From Kluyveromyces lactis (taxonomy: Eukaryota > Ascomycota > Saccharomycetes > Saccharomycetales > Saccharomycetaceae): 64,000 nt of DNA. A model generated the notes under the pieces. It worked only from the letters and a program-made list of their open reading frames with translations. It made no database searches and had not been told where the DNA came from. This document shows, one piece after another, positions 33,084 through 43,952 of the stretch. Within the stretch, counting starts at the first letter, position 1. Every line of letters starts with the position of its first letter. A program made the position numbers and the translations under genes. The stretch is from NCBI RefSeq assembly GCF_000002515.2, contig NC_006037.1:1-64000 (forward strand), written 5' to 3'.

Positions 33084-35012
33084 TTAGACACCGAAAGTCT
33101 TAATGTATTCGGTTGCCTGTTGAATTTCATCTTGTCTCTTTTTGGAATCCCAGCCCAATTCATCTCCCATAACTTTTACAGTACCTTCTACTGCATTCAA
33201 AGCTTGTTTTGCATCTAAAAAGGCATATCTAGTTCTTCTCATTAGGAAGTCTAGACAGTTTCTTGCGTATTCGTATTTCAAACTATACTTTAGTTCACCA
33301 ATAGTGTAAGGGTAACGGAAGGAGTCATAATCAACATGACCAAATACAGAAACATTTTCTTGACCAGCTAGTGCAACAGGAAGTTTGTTTCTTGGATCTT
33401 CATTGAATAACTCACAAATTAGAGGGGCTCTTGTACCATAGTTGTTTGCCAAATGTTCAGACATGGCACTCGAAAGATGGTATTTTTGGGACAATAAAGC
33501 AGACAAGTTAGGGTTCCAGTTTTCACCTCCGACCAGTTTCAATTTCTTAGTTACGCAAGGTTTGCTGTTAAATTGGCCTACTTTAACAACTTCGTCAATG
33601 GTTTCTTCTGCCATCTCTCTGTAAGTGGTCCATTTACCACCAGAAATTGTCACCAAATTGGAAGGAGAGGTGAACAAGAAATGAGATCTAACCAATTGCT
33701 GAGTAGATCCAGAACCAGAGTCAGCTTTTCTTGGATCTTTAACTAAAGGTCTGATACCAGCCCAAGCACTCAAAACATCTTCTCTCTTAACAGGGAAATT
33801 GATATAGTGTTGCAATTCCTTTAAGATATCTTGAATATCAGCTTCGGTAGCAGTTGGATTCTCTGGAATTTGTTTCATTGGAATATCAGTTGTACCAGCC
33901 AAAACCTTCCCTTGCCATGGCAAGAAGAACATAACTCTACCATCAGAAGTTTGAGCATCTAATAGACCGATTTCCTTTGGGCAGTAGAAAGATGGCAAGA
34001 CAATATGGACACCGGCACTTGGAACAACCATTTTTGGATTTGGAACAGCAATCTTAGTGGAGACGGTAGCATTTTCATTGATCTTTTGTAGCACAGAATC
34101 GTCTGGCAAACCAGTTGGAGATTGATCCATTTGTAACAAACGATCACTGTAAGGCCCTGTTGCATTCACAACTACCTTAGCCTTGATTTGATATTCATCT
34201 CCAGTTTCGCGATCCACAGCAATGGCACCTTCTACCTTACCAGTTTCCTTGTTTTTTACCAATTGTTTGATTTGAACGTAGTTTAAGACAGTAGCACCCT
34301 TTTCTATAGCGGTGATAGCCAAACTGCTGTTCATTCTAGAATCATTGAAACTACCATCATGATAAACAAGACCTGCCTTCAATTTAGAAGCATCTAGCAT
34401 TGGTGCTACTTCTGAAGCTCTAGAAGGGGACAATAAGTAAGAGGATTTCAAATTTTGCGAACCAGCGAACAAATCGTACATTTTAGTACCGACGTAAAAG
34501 TAAGGAACTTGCCAATAGTTGTAAACAGGAATCATGATAGGTAAAATCTTACAAAGATGAGGAGCAGTGTTCAACATATGTGCTCTTTCGTTCAAAGCTT
34601 CTATAACAAGATCTAACTGGGCTTTCGATAGTTCCCAGAAAGCTTTTTCCAAATATCTGACACCACCATGAGCCATCTTGGTAGATTTGGAAGAAGTACC
34701 AGAAGCAAAATCGTTCATTTCAACCAAGGCTACGTTCAAACCTCTAGTGGAAGCATCCAAAGCGCAACCGGTACCAGTAGCACCACCACCGATAATCAAT
34801 ACATCAAACTTGTCCGTTTTGGACAACCTAGACAAAAGATTGGCTCTAGATGGCAGGTCTACATTAGATTTCTTGATAGTTGACACTGACACATCGTTCT
34901 GCAAAGTATTTGTATCACGTGACTGGTTTACCATGGAAACAGCGCCAAACACTGCGGCAGCAGACACAGCTGATCCCAGCAAAACCTTACTGGCACGTTT
35001 AGCTGCAAACAT
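33084..35012 (-). CDS. GUT2: Mitochondrial FAD-dependent glycerol-3-phosphate dehydrogenase
   Basis: 642 residues (S. cerevisiae Gut2 649). The N-terminus (MFAAKRASKVLLGSAVSAAA) is basic and amphipathic with a hydrophobic stretch, fitting import to the mitochondrial inner membrane. FAD-binding IIGGGATGTG is at about 73-82, followed by LVEMNDFASGTSSKSTKMAHGGVRYLE, the family signature. It oxidises glycerol 3-phosphate to dihydroxyacetone phosphate and passes electrons to ubiquinone, serving glycerol use and the NADH shuttle. Neighbouring PCK1 and the ATO gene also serve non-fermentable carbon. The position next to IMP2' and UBP matches YIL155C. Confidence 0.97.
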   Translation of the reverse strand: MFAAKRASKVLLGSAVSAAAVFGAVSMVNQSRDTNTLQNDVSVSTIKKSNVDLPSRANLLSRLSKTDKFDVLIIGGGATGTGCALDASTRGLNVALVEMNDFASGTSSKSTKMAHGGVRYLEKAFWELSKAQLDLVIEALNERAHMLNTAPHLCKILPIMIPVYNYWQVPYFYVGTKMYDLFAGSQNLKSSYLLSPSRASEVAPMLDASKLKAGLVYHDGSFNDSRMNSSLAITAIEKGATVLNYVQIKQLVKNKETGKVEGAIAVDRETGDEYQIKAKVVVNATGPYSDRLLQMDQSPTGLPDDSVLQKINENATVSTKIAVPNPKMVVPSAGVHIVLPSFYCPKEIGLLDAQTSDGRVMFFLPWQGKVLAGTTDIPMKQIPENPTATEADIQDILKELQHYINFPVKREDVLSAWAGIRPLVKDPRKADSGSGSTQQLVRSHFLFTSPSNLVTISGGKWTTYREMAEETIDEVVKVGQFNSKPCVTKKLKLVGGENWNPNLSALLSQKYHLSSAMSEHLANNYGTRAPLICELFNEDPRNKLPVALAGQENVSVFGHVDYDSFRYPYTIGELKYSLKYEYARNCLDFLMRRTRYAFLDAKQALNAVEGTVKVMGDELGWDSKKRQDEIQQATEYIKTFGV

Positions 35013-37133
35013 CGTTTGTAAACTGTGAGCGTGTGTATGTGTATTCGTGTACTCTCGATATTTTTTGGTCCTCCCTGTGTTCGAGTATGTCCGTGAATGG
35101 AAGTATTATTTCTAGGGGAAGTGGACGCAAGTAACGTGAGAATAATAATATATCAGACAGGAAAAAAAATACTTGATGATAATTCCACCCAGTTTTTGAC
35201 CTTTTATTTTGTCACCGCGCCAAAAAGGACTGTCGTTCAACGTTTGATTAGGTATTCAATTTAAGAGTGAATTCCTCAAGTTTTCGACAGATTTATCAGA
35301 TTTAAGTCTCTTCTCCAATATAAGAAAGAATTCGTATCCTTTAAGTATGTCCTAAATTTCGACTTCGATTTCGATTTCAACTTTATTAATTTTTTTTTAG
35401 GAAATTAATTTGAAAAACTTCCGAGCTCTCTCGATTTGTGTACCAAAACTTTCACGGTTTGAAGTATTTCAGTATTGGAGCGAAAAAAAAAAAAAAAAAG
35501 ATCGGATGTCTTTGATATATGGAAAGGGAAAGCTCTGATTCAATAATCTGGGGAAAGAATTGAGCCAAGAAGCAGGTAGATTTGAAAGTAACAGCAATCG
35601 AGGCATGATGGTTCCTGTTTATATATCATAAGTGTTTATGAAAATCGCAATTGTGGTTATGTATTATTACTCATATCCTCTCAACAAAAGAAAGCTACAT
35701 AGATCTTGCACAGAGTGTGTCATATTAGCGTTACGGCGATGAATTCAAACCAGAAGAATCGGTAACAGTTTCCTTATTTCCCTTTCACTCCAGGCATCTC
35801 GAATATTTTCTCTCAAGTCTATATTATTTGATTTGCCTTTCAAGAGCTAGTGGCAAAGTTCAAGTCCAGGTAGCAAGTGGTATGGTATTTAGTGATTTTC
35901 CATTGCTCCTTCAACCATCGATTCCTTTCAGGCGCACAGAATCAGGTAGGTAGCCCTTTCATTGATACCTCCACGCGCGTATTACAGGCAAGCTCAGTTT
36001 AAAAAAAGCAGAGATTGTTCGAGGAAGTTTTTGTCTGGGGTTGATGGGTTTTGTTTTGCGCTGGTTTTGTGTTTTGCGCTTGGTTTTCTTTGTGGAGAAA
36101 TTTTAGGCACTGGAGAATCTACCGTAACTGATGGTAACCTCCGATGGCTAGAGTTACTTCCCCGATGGTATGGAGAGATGCTCTGCTTGGATTATCTCCG
36201 GTGCTGCTATTCCTGTATCGGAACAACTCTGGAACAATTTTGGACAGTTCGGAGGGGCGGTACTGGGGCATTTCTCATTTATTGCTTATAGCATAAAGAC
36301 AAGAAAATGCATTCAAGGTGCAATGATTTACCTCAGCGTGTTTGTTTAAGTTTCACCAAGCAATGCATACAGTTGTATAGTTTGCGATTGGTAGGCTATA
36401 TTTTTACTATGTACCGCGTAATAGGCAAGTCGTAGGGGAATACTTGAATGTTTCGATTCTGTATAATGGTTTTTTATATCCTTGTGGTATAAGGCAAAAA
36501 TAGGAAAAATAGCCACGATAGGAAGAGATGTGTGTGTACGTCCAGGTGTTCATGAAAGAAAGTTGCCAGCTTGATTTATTGCAAGCTCGTCAATTTTAGT
36601 GGATCGAATGTTTTTAGCGATTGAACCCCATGCAAACAAACAGTAGGAAAATCTCTCAGTACGCTGAAGTGAATGAGGGGTACCAAACTTTAAATTCTTG
36701 ATGAAAGGAAAGACTACGGTATATGACATTACCCGGCCAATAACTCACTCTTGCGCGCTAATCCGAGCTTGCTGCATGTCATCCGATATCTCCCGAGATA
36801 CACACTTGGTGAAAATTGGACAAGTAAATGTCTCGTCTCCATCTCCATGCCTTTTTTTTTAAATTAGTGTTTTCACAATCTTCGGATCCTGCTATTGGCT
36901 TTCCCCACAAATTTTGGTTATGTTGCTGCTCCTTCTCTTCAGTCAATAGATGAACGAATTTCGTCCTAATTACCCTGTATGTTTGCCTTAATTTTTTCGT
37001 TCAGCAGCAGTAGCATTTGTTATTTCGTTTCATATTGACAATGGCGTTTTTACTGATCACGTGTATTAAGTTTTAGTTTACGTTTATATATGTGTGTATA
37101 GTAACGGCTATATGCTTGTTGAAGTAGTGCATA
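35013..37133. other. Long region upstream of GUT2, 3' of IMP2'
   Basis: 2.1 kb with no supported gene; a 109-codon stretch at 35962-36291 lacks an ATG start and similarity. An A-run at about 35484-35500 and pyrimidine tracts suggest an extended GUT2 promoter. Confidence 0.5.
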
Positions 37134-38201
37134 TCAGTCAGCTATCCCTCTACGCTTTGATCTCTTCAATTTCTTCCGAATCACAAGCATCGGTACTGAA
37201 GTTATGAAATTTTGTAATGATGCCAACACCGTTTGCAACGGAATAATAATCGACGATGGCTGCAAGGAATGTGCCATCTCAGTGAGTAATTGTTTCGGAT
37301 ATGGATGGTACATTGAACATATTAGGACGTCAATTTTGTCCAAGGTTCCAACTCCATTGGTGCATTCGAATAAATAATCTATGTGATCGCAAATTCGATT
37401 CATTTGAAATAGCATATCGTTGGTATCGTCGTCACATTGGTTTATGATGTACAAAGTGTCCCCATTAGTGAAAACAGAACCGAAAGAGTAAACTAAGGCG
37501 TATATTTTCTCAGCAAAAGATTCATCCATTTGATCCAAGTAAACAACGAACGAGTGGCCTTTCTCGCTCGTTGCGGCGGTAATATTGTCTCCTTTGCTCA
37601 TATGATAGACAGCTCTATGTATTCCGTGTTGAATTTCTTCCAATTTGATATCTCTTTTGTCTGCTTCTGTTTTAATCTCAGCATTCTTCGCTAGCCATGG
37701 CTTCATAGAGTCGAGTACTTGGGTAATTGGTGTAACAAAGTTCGGTAAAACTTTACAACCTAAATCATAATCAATGTGTTCATCAATTTCTATTTCATTC
37801 TCTACATCACTCACTTGTTCCTCCTCACTGACCTCACCATCGTCTTCTCTATCTTCTATGAATTCCTCTTCATCTTCATCTTCATCCTCGTCACCACCAT
37901 TTTCTTGTCCTGGAGATACGCTATCTCTAGTGTTTCCTTTTTTGGCCTTCAAATGTAACCTTTCTGAAGGGTCCTTATTCAATATTGTCCACTTCAGGTA
38001 GGCTTGGTCCTTTATACTTACTCGACTCGCAGACCTTGATATCGATCTGCTTGATGATATGCCGGTATCTCTTGTCTTACTCCGGGACCTACCTCTTTGC
38101 TCTGGTTCCTCTATCTTTATAGTTGGAAACGCTGGAGGCGCAGCCAGATGCTTATCATCAGTTAGTTTCTTATTCAAAATACCTCTTCCAGGTTCTTCCA
38201 T
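37134..38201 (-). CDS. IMP2': Imp2' orthologue, acidic transcriptional regulator
   Basis: 355 residues (S. cerevisiae YIL154C 346). The order of segments matches: an N-terminal RS-rich basic region (RGRSRSKTRD, SSSRSISRSASR), YLKWTILNKDPSERL, a long Asp/Glu tract (about 104-135), EEEQVSDVENEIEIDEHIDYDLGCKVLPNF, and a C-terminal globular part ending FITSVPMLVIRKKLKRSKRRGI. In S. cerevisiae the protein is a transcription activator affecting use of maltose, galactose and raffinose, ion balance and resistance to DNA-damaging oxidants. The C-terminal half has an alternating pattern resembling a universal-stress-protein fold (inference). Synteny with GUT2 and RRD1 supports the call. Confidence 0.93.
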   Translation of the reverse strand: MEEPGRGILNKKLTDDKHLAAPPAFPTIKIEEPEQRGRSRSKTRDTGISSSRSISRSASRVSIKDQAYLKWTILNKDPSERLHLKAKKGNTRDSVSPGQENGGDEDEDEDEEEFIEDREDDGEVSEEEQVSDVENEIEIDEHIDYDLGCKVLPNFVTPITQVLDSMKPWLAKNAEIKTEADKRDIKLEEIQHGIHRAVYHMSKGDNITAATSEKGHSFVVYLDQMDESFAEKIYALVYSFGSVFTNGDTLYIINQCDDDTNDMLFQMNRICDHIDYLFECTNGVGTLDKIDVLICSMYHPYPKQLLTEMAHSLQPSSIIIPLQTVLASLQNFITSVPMLVIRKKLKRSKRRGIAD

Positions 38202-38765
38202 GTCTAAATATGTTCAATGGCTCACTTGTAGTATACTTTGTCTGCGACCGGAGATTGAAGCTAAGTTGATAGTTATTTCAATGATGTTGGATTAAATATT
38301 CGTCCTGTGAATTCAGTAGAATAGTATTAGCTGTGATACAAAAAGTTAAAATTATTTCACAGGTACAAGCTAGTGTCGCGGATAAAGAAAGTAAATGTGT
38401 GACTGGTGACTTGTATTAGGAATCTTTTCTCTGGTGTGAAAACATAGCAGTATAATCGTTTTTCAAGGTTATTTTGGCTTTTTATTTTTATCATATGTTT
38501 TCATATCACTTCACAATTTCAGTGCCTGTACTGCGAACGCTTAAAAAAAGTTAGAATTCTACAGACTGAAATGCTAAGAAAGGATATGAAATAGCAGTTT
38601 CTCTTGTAACTTTTGGGGAGGCGATCTTGAAAACTAATACCTTCCTTGTAGGACGTATCAAATATTGCATTCTAATTATTCTCCCGCACATATTTCAAGC
38701 TGCAAATATTAAATCGAGAGTTGTTATGATATAACGGTGATAAATAAGGGATAAGAAACTAAGAG
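38202..38765. other. Divergent promoter region of IMP2' and RRD1
   Basis: 564 bp, no gene; nothing distinctive seen. Confidence 0.6.
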
Positions 38766-39827
38766 ATGGACTTTGATTATGAGAACGCCAAGTTCTCAAT
38801 GCCAGAGAAAAGAATATTCGATAGTCAGGGTACCCTTGACTTCCAGAATTCAGTCGCAATGGTTAGAATACAATATCACTTGCAGAAGTATATTACGCTT
38901 TGTAAGGGCCAGCAGATACCAGATACAATCAAAGAAAGTTTTTTCACTAATATCGTAGTGGAACTACTCAAAAGGCTGTCTGCCTTGATAGACGAGACAC
39001 CTCCTGAGAGAATGCATAGTAGATATGGAAACCTTTCATACAGAGATTGGCAAACGAAGTTTCAAAACCAATTGGAGAATTGGTTGCATGAGTTATTGCC
39101 CGAAAAGTACAACAACAGCATCATAGAACTTTCATATTACATATCTAATGCATTTGGATCGAAGGAAAGAATTGACTATGGAACTGGTCATGAATTGTCC
39201 TTTTTAGCTGTGATAATTTGTTTGGATATGCTAAAAATTGAAACAATAAAGGGGCCGGCGCTACTTTATTGTTTCAATTCATATTACGACGTGATTCAGA
39301 AACTAATCTTAACCTATAAATTGGAACCTGCTGGGTCTCATGGCGTTTGGGGGCTAGATGATCATTTTCATTTCTCATACATTTTAGGAGCCACTCAATT
39401 GTTAGATGTGAATACTTCTTTAATACCAAAGGATATTTCTAATACTAGATTGATGGAACAAAACAGCTCTAGCAATCTATTTTGCAAATCAATACGATTC
39501 ATTAATGTCGTAAAATCGGGCCCATTTTCCAATCATTCTCCTCTACTCTACAACATATCAAGGAGTGTTCATACATGGCACAAGATGCAACAGGGTTTGA
39601 TTAAAATGTACAAGGTAGAAGTTTTAAATAAGTTTCCAGTCGTGCAGCACTTTTGGTTCGGAACCGCATTTTTCCCATGGACGAGTTATGGTAACAATCA
39701 CTCTTTGCCAATATATCAGCCTGCAGAAAATAACGACGATGCTGATTTTTTGACTGCAAACAATGCTACTACGAAAATGCCTCCACCTTTGAGTACAAGC
39801 ACATCTAGGTTTATACACAGACGTTAA
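38766..39827 (+). CDS. RRD1: PP2A phosphatase activator, peptidyl-prolyl isomerase (PTPA)
   Basis: A 353-residue PTPA family protein. Signature blocks are RYGNLSYRDWQTKF, ELSYYISNAFGSKERIDYGTGHELSFLA and EPAGSHGVWGLDDHFHFSYILGATQL, together covering residues 30-300. PTPA proteins act as prolyl isomerases and activate PP2A-like phosphatases; in S. cerevisiae Rrd1 works with Sit4 and Rrd2 with Pph21/22. A Ser/Thr- and Asn-rich C-terminal tail follows. Position between IMP2' and the ESL gene matches YIL153W, favouring RRD1 over RRD2. Confidence 0.94.
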   Translation: MDFDYENAKFSMPEKRIFDSQGTLDFQNSVAMVRIQYHLQKYITLCKGQQIPDTIKESFFTNIVVELLKRLSALIDETPPERMHSRYGNLSYRDWQTKFQNQLENWLHELLPEKYNNSIIELSYYISNAFGSKERIDYGTGHELSFLAVIICLDMLKIETIKGPALLYCFNSYYDVIQKLILTYKLEPAGSHGVWGLDDHFHFSYILGATQLLDVNTSLIPKDISNTRLMEQNSSSNLFCKSIRFINVVKSGPFSNHSPLLYNISRSVHTWHKMQQGLIKMYKVEVLNKFPVVQHFWFGTAFFPWTSYGNNHSLPIYQPAENNDDADFLTANNATTKMPPPLSTSTSRFIHRR

Positions 39828-40329
39828 CACAGCATATATGGGATGAGATTAAAGATCTATTTAACCTGCTTTTATTCTTCGCTTAAGGATGATATTAATG
39901 ATTTAATTCCTCCCATAAATAAATAGTATATCCAGATTAAAAGATACTAAAGCGTATGTATGTACTATAACCATATTGATAAAGGCTGTTAGTGATAAAT
40001 TAAAAAGGACGAAAGTAATAGAAAAACGAATGAGAAAAACCCCAAGATATCTGTAGAATTTTCTTGTTATATATGTAGTCGAGAAAAAGATAGTTTCTAA
40101 ATGCAAGAATCAAATAATCCGAGCCAATGGTATGTGTATTATTGTTAGTTGGTTTTTTATGAATCTCAGAATTTTATATTAATAATAATGAACCGGCTAC
40201 GGTTGAGATAGTCTGGTTGAAGGTAACGGAAAAAGTGAAACTATGTTGAAGAGAAAATATTACTCAATAATATTTCACTCTGCCTCTTTTCGTTATTTTG
40301 GTATAGCACTTCTGTTGAGGACATTGTGA
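39828..40329. other. Intergenic between convergent RRD1 and PCK1
   Basis: AT-rich 3' flanks, no gene. Confidence 0.6.
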
Positions 40330-41961
40330 TTATAATTGCGGACCAGCAGCTAAGACTTGTTCGGTAGCCTTATCTTGGTAGGTCTTGAAGTTTTCTACAA
40401 ACAAATTAGCCAATGACTTGACATTTGAAGTGTACTTAGCTTCACCTTCAGCCCAGTTCTTACTTGGATTTAGTAGAGAAGCTGGAACCTTGTCACCCAC
40501 AGCCTTTGGAATTTGCAAGTTGAAGATTGGCAAAACTTCATACTCTTCCTTAGCCAAAGAGCCATCGTGGATGGCATCTAGGATAGCTCTGGTGTACTTC
40601 AAAGGACAACGCTTACCACCAGCAACGTAAGAGGAACCAGTCCAACCAGTGTTGATTAACCAAGCGTTAGCGTTATGTTCGGCCATCTTTTCAGCCAACA
40701 TTGTAGCATATTTCATTGGATGTAGAGACAAGAATGGTTGACCGAAACAAGAGGAGAAAGTTGCTTCTGGTTCAGTGACACCTTGTTCAGTACCAGCCAT
40801 CTTGGAAGTGTAACCAGAGATGAAGTGGTACATAACTTGGTCAGGGGTCAACTTGGATACTGGAGGCAAAACACCTGAAGCGTCACAAGTCAACAGGACA
40901 ATGTTCTTTGGATGGTGATCAGCTAGACATGGGATTTTAGCACTTGGGATGTATTCGATTGGGTAAGCGCATCTAGTGTTTTCTGTGATTGTAGAATCTT
41001 CGTAATCAACTTCTCTAGTGTTAGGATCGTAAATGATGTTTTCCAAAACAGAACCGAACTTGATAGCGTTGAAAATTTCTGGTTCCTTCTCGGCAGACAA
41101 TCCCAAACACTTAGCGTAACAGCCACCTTCAATGTTGAAAACACCATGATCGGACCAACAGTGTTCATCGTCACCGATCAACAGTCTATGAGGATCAGCG
41201 GACAAGGTAGTCTTACCAGTACCACTCAAACCGAAGAACAAAGTAACGTCATTATCTTGAATACCTTGGTTGGCACTAGAATGTAAGGTGAGGACATTGT
41301 GATTTACAGGCATCAAGTAGAACATCACAGTGAAAATACCCTTCTTCATTTCACCAGCGTATTCGGTACCCAAGATGACCATTTCCATTTGCTTGAAGTT
41401 AATTTCCACAGTAGTCTTAGAAGTCATACCGGAGGTATGTGTGTTAGCAGGGAATTGACCAGCATTCCAGACGGTGAAGTCAGGTTCACCGAAATTTTCT
41501 AGTTCTTCCTTTGATGGTCTGATCAACATGTTCGTCATGAATAAGGCATGGTAAGCTCTAGCACAAACCACTCTGACCTTGATTCTGTAACGAGGATCCC
41601 AGCCAGCATAAGCATCAACAATGTAAATGTGATCCCTAGTTCTCAAGTAATCAGCAGCTCTTTCTCTGTTAATTTCCCAAGTTCTTTCGGAACATGGCTT
41701 ATTTACTGGACCCCACCAAACGTTATCCTTTGAAGTTTCTTCTTCAACGATACGCTTATCACGTGGAGATCTTCCGGTCTTATCACCAGAGTAGGCAATC
41801 AAGGCACCAGCATTGGAAATGGCTGTGTCTCTTTCTTTTAAAGCATCTTCATATAACAAAGCAGCTGGAGCATTACGTCTGATGGTGACGACTTCTGCAG
41901 AAAGGCCAAGCTCAGCCCTAATATTCTCTTCAGCAGAATTTTGTGTCTTAGTTGGTGACAT
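40330..41961 (-). CDS. PCK1: ATP-dependent phosphoenolpyruvate carboxykinase
   Basis: 543 residues (S. cerevisiae Pck1 549). The kinase P-loop GLSGTGKT is at 244-251, followed by LIGDDEHCWSDHGVFNIEGGCYAKC with metal-binding residues, and NTGWTGSSYVAGGKRCPLKYTRAI near the C-terminus; GDKTGRSPRDKRIVEE (59-74) is the substrate-binding region. It turns oxaloacetate plus ATP into phosphoenolpyruvate, the committing step of gluconeogenesis in the cytosol. It is strongly repressed by glucose in yeasts. The long divergent upstream region carries a CCCGGG cluster, listed separately. Codon use is biased as in highly expressed genes. Its place matches YKR097W. Confidence 0.98.
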   Translation of the reverse strand: MSPTKTQNSAEENIRAELGLSAEVVTIRRNAPAALLYEDALKERDTAISNAGALIAYSGDKTGRSPRDKRIVEEETSKDNVWWGPVNKPCSERTWEINRERAADYLRTRDHIYIVDAYAGWDPRYRIKVRVVCARAYHALFMTNMLIRPSKEELENFGEPDFTVWNAGQFPANTHTSGMTSKTTVEINFKQMEMVILGTEYAGEMKKGIFTVMFYLMPVNHNVLTLHSSANQGIQDNDVTLFFGLSGTGKTTLSADPHRLLIGDDEHCWSDHGVFNIEGGCYAKCLGLSAEKEPEIFNAIKFGSVLENIIYDPNTREVDYEDSTITENTRCAYPIEYIPSAKIPCLADHHPKNIVLLTCDASGVLPPVSKLTPDQVMYHFISGYTSKMAGTEQGVTEPEATFSSCFGQPFLSLHPMKYATMLAEKMAEHNANAWLINTGWTGSSYVAGGKRCPLKYTRAILDAIHDGSLAKEEYEVLPIFNLQIPKAVGDKVPASLLNPSKNWAEGEAKYTSNVKSLANLFVENFKTYQDKATEQVLAAGPQL

Positions 41962-43814
41962 TATTTGATAATAGGTTTTATTTTCTTTCTTTTTAGTCGC
42001 GCTAGAGGAAAAGTCGATAACACGGTTAATTGAGTATTCTTAAATGGAGAAGAGTCAATTTATCGTATAGTATGAATTTTGGCTTTACTATTAAAGTGCT
42101 TTCAATGTGTAGAATCACTGAATTTTGGGTTTACTTTTATTGCAATACAACTGAGATAATATATAGCTACTATTGTACCTTATCAACACTTGAAATGTAT
42201 CCATCAAACTAAATCATGAAAAACCATCGCCCTTATATATGATCATAAAAGATGAATATTAATCAATTCACGATATGACAGGACGAGAATAAATAATTGC
42301 ACTTAATTACTAGATGGATAATTGATGTTCCAGCGAGTTATCTGACTCATTCTAGGCGATTTCAGTAAACAAGAGTCCCTTTCTCCCTTGGTTCGGTATC
42401 GATATAACTACGTTTTCTTTGATATCTATCTATGTGTCTGTTCGTTTCAAAATAAAATGTCCTGAAATGTCCTGAATGTCTATGTTTTATGTTTTTCGTT
42501 TGTCCGTTCCGTTGTTTGTCCCAGCGTGGAATTTGATTAAAACTAATTAACACACAAGGCAAGAACAAAAAAAATTGGGGACTTTTCAGTCTATACGGCA
42601 CTTTCTCTAAATTTTTTTGTATTCAATAAGACCGGGATGTACAGACCAGTACTTGGATTGTTGGGAATAACGCCCAATTGCTCGAAAAATAGTTCCGAAA
42701 GATGTACGTTTCAACATTGAGTGTGGTGTGAAAGGAAAAACCTTGCCAGCCAAGTTCATGTCTGGCACTCGAAAATTTTTCCTTTCCCCCCTGTTGTTCT
42801 TTTGGTTCACAGGATGTAAGTAGGAGAAGGGGGACAAATTTTGGCAATTTGTTGTACCGCTCCGCTCCCGGGATGCCTCTGGGTAGATAGCGTGTGGGGC
42901 AAGAGGATACTGGAAAAAAACAAAATTTACTTCCCGGGTTGATATTGAAATGTGATGTACGGGTGATATTCCCGGGCATCTGCTCACTTCCTGCAAACCT
43001 TCGTAGCTTTATTTTTTTCGATTTTCATTTTACTTTCTACGTTCTTCATTGATTTCGGGTTCCCCGGTCGATCGCGTGGGGAATCGACATGCTAGTGTAC
43101 AGCCGTATATGGTGGACCGGGGAAAGAGAATGGAACGGAGTTGGTGGCGTATAATGATTATATAATCAAGATTAAGTGGTTTCTTCGAGCGTTTCAGTGT
43201 CATTGGACTCCGAAGCCCGGGCTCATCTACAAACTCAAATAAAAGGACATTTCTGGAAGAGGGACAAAGAAGCTTGTTAATACCATCCATACGTACTTAG
43301 GTAATTTTATCGGTTGTAACCTTTCCCTTCCCGGGGTTGAGATGAGCATGTCCGAGAGTCTTCTCTTGGTACATTACCTGCTTGTCCCTCTATCTGTCCA
43401 GTTTTACTATATTCCGTAATAGACAATGCTCAGGCGATCGGATCATACCGGCAACCCAATTTTTTAATTTTCTTTTTTTGTATACCCCAGATTTATTTCT
43501 TCACCCAGTACTTCGCGGCCGTAGAAACTAACAGCGCTCTGTGAATTCTCTCTGCTCCGGCATTGGCGGGTACTTTTTCGGTTGACACATTAAATGGCTT
43601 AGGACGCGTATTAGCTTGTGGTTTGGCAATCGTTCTCGATTACCTCACCAAAATACAAAAACCAAAACCGAATATTAGGATCTTCAGTTAGTTTTGGACC
43701 CTAAGTATGATCACGTGATCATGATTGATTATATAAAAAATTGCCCCACCCTTTGCCGTACCGATTATCAAACCATTGGATCCTTATTTTTCCTGAGGTT
43801 CCCAATTGTCGAAA
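41962..43814. other. Long divergent intergenic region upstream of PCK1
   Basis: 1.85 kb. Frames of up to 129 codons on the minus strand (42607-42996) lack homology and I do not call them. The central 470 bp is GC-richer than the flanks and holds five CCCGGG hexamers. GATTATATAAAAAATTG at about 43725-43741 is the probable TATA region of the gene at 43949. Confidence 0.55.
42867..43335. promoter_or_regulatory. Cluster of five CCCGGG sites
   Basis: Exact hexamers at 42867, 42933, 42971, 43216 and 43330, three of them preceded by TT or CTT. Palindromic CCG/CGG pairs are what zinc-cluster (Zn2Cys6) regulators bind. No such cluster is seen in other intergenic regions here. A role in PCK1 carbon control is inference. 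Confidence 0.45.
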
Positions 43815-43952
43815 ATGAAAAGTAAAGGAAAGAAAAAACAAGGACAAAAAATAGAGTCTAAACAAAAGGGTAAAGTCACGCATCATAGGCATGAAGTTTC
43901 AGACATCACCGACATATTTTCTGACACCCACCAAAGATTTCACTCACAATGA
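43815..43952 (+). CDS. Short upstream ORF overlapping the next gene by ATGA
   Basis: The first ATG after the probable TATA region opens a 45-codon frame rich in Lys and Gln (MKSKGKKKQGQKIESK). Its TGA shares bases with the ATG at 43949 (ATGA). Either it is a regulatory uORF with reinitiation, or it is the true N-terminus of the downstream gene with a frame change in the sequence. Both initiation contexts are good (A at -3). Confidence 0.4.
   Translation: MKSKGKKKQGQKIESKQKGKVTHHRHEVSDITDIFSDTHQRFHSQ

Noticed and set aside
35962-36291. 109-codon frame upstream of GUT2
   Set aside because: It starts at TTG, has no recognisable motif, and lies where promoter sequence is expected.
42607-42996. 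129-codon minus-strand frame in the PCK1 upstream region
   Set aside because: Composition is irregular, no family is recognised, and it overlaps another frame of similar length in the GC-rich island.
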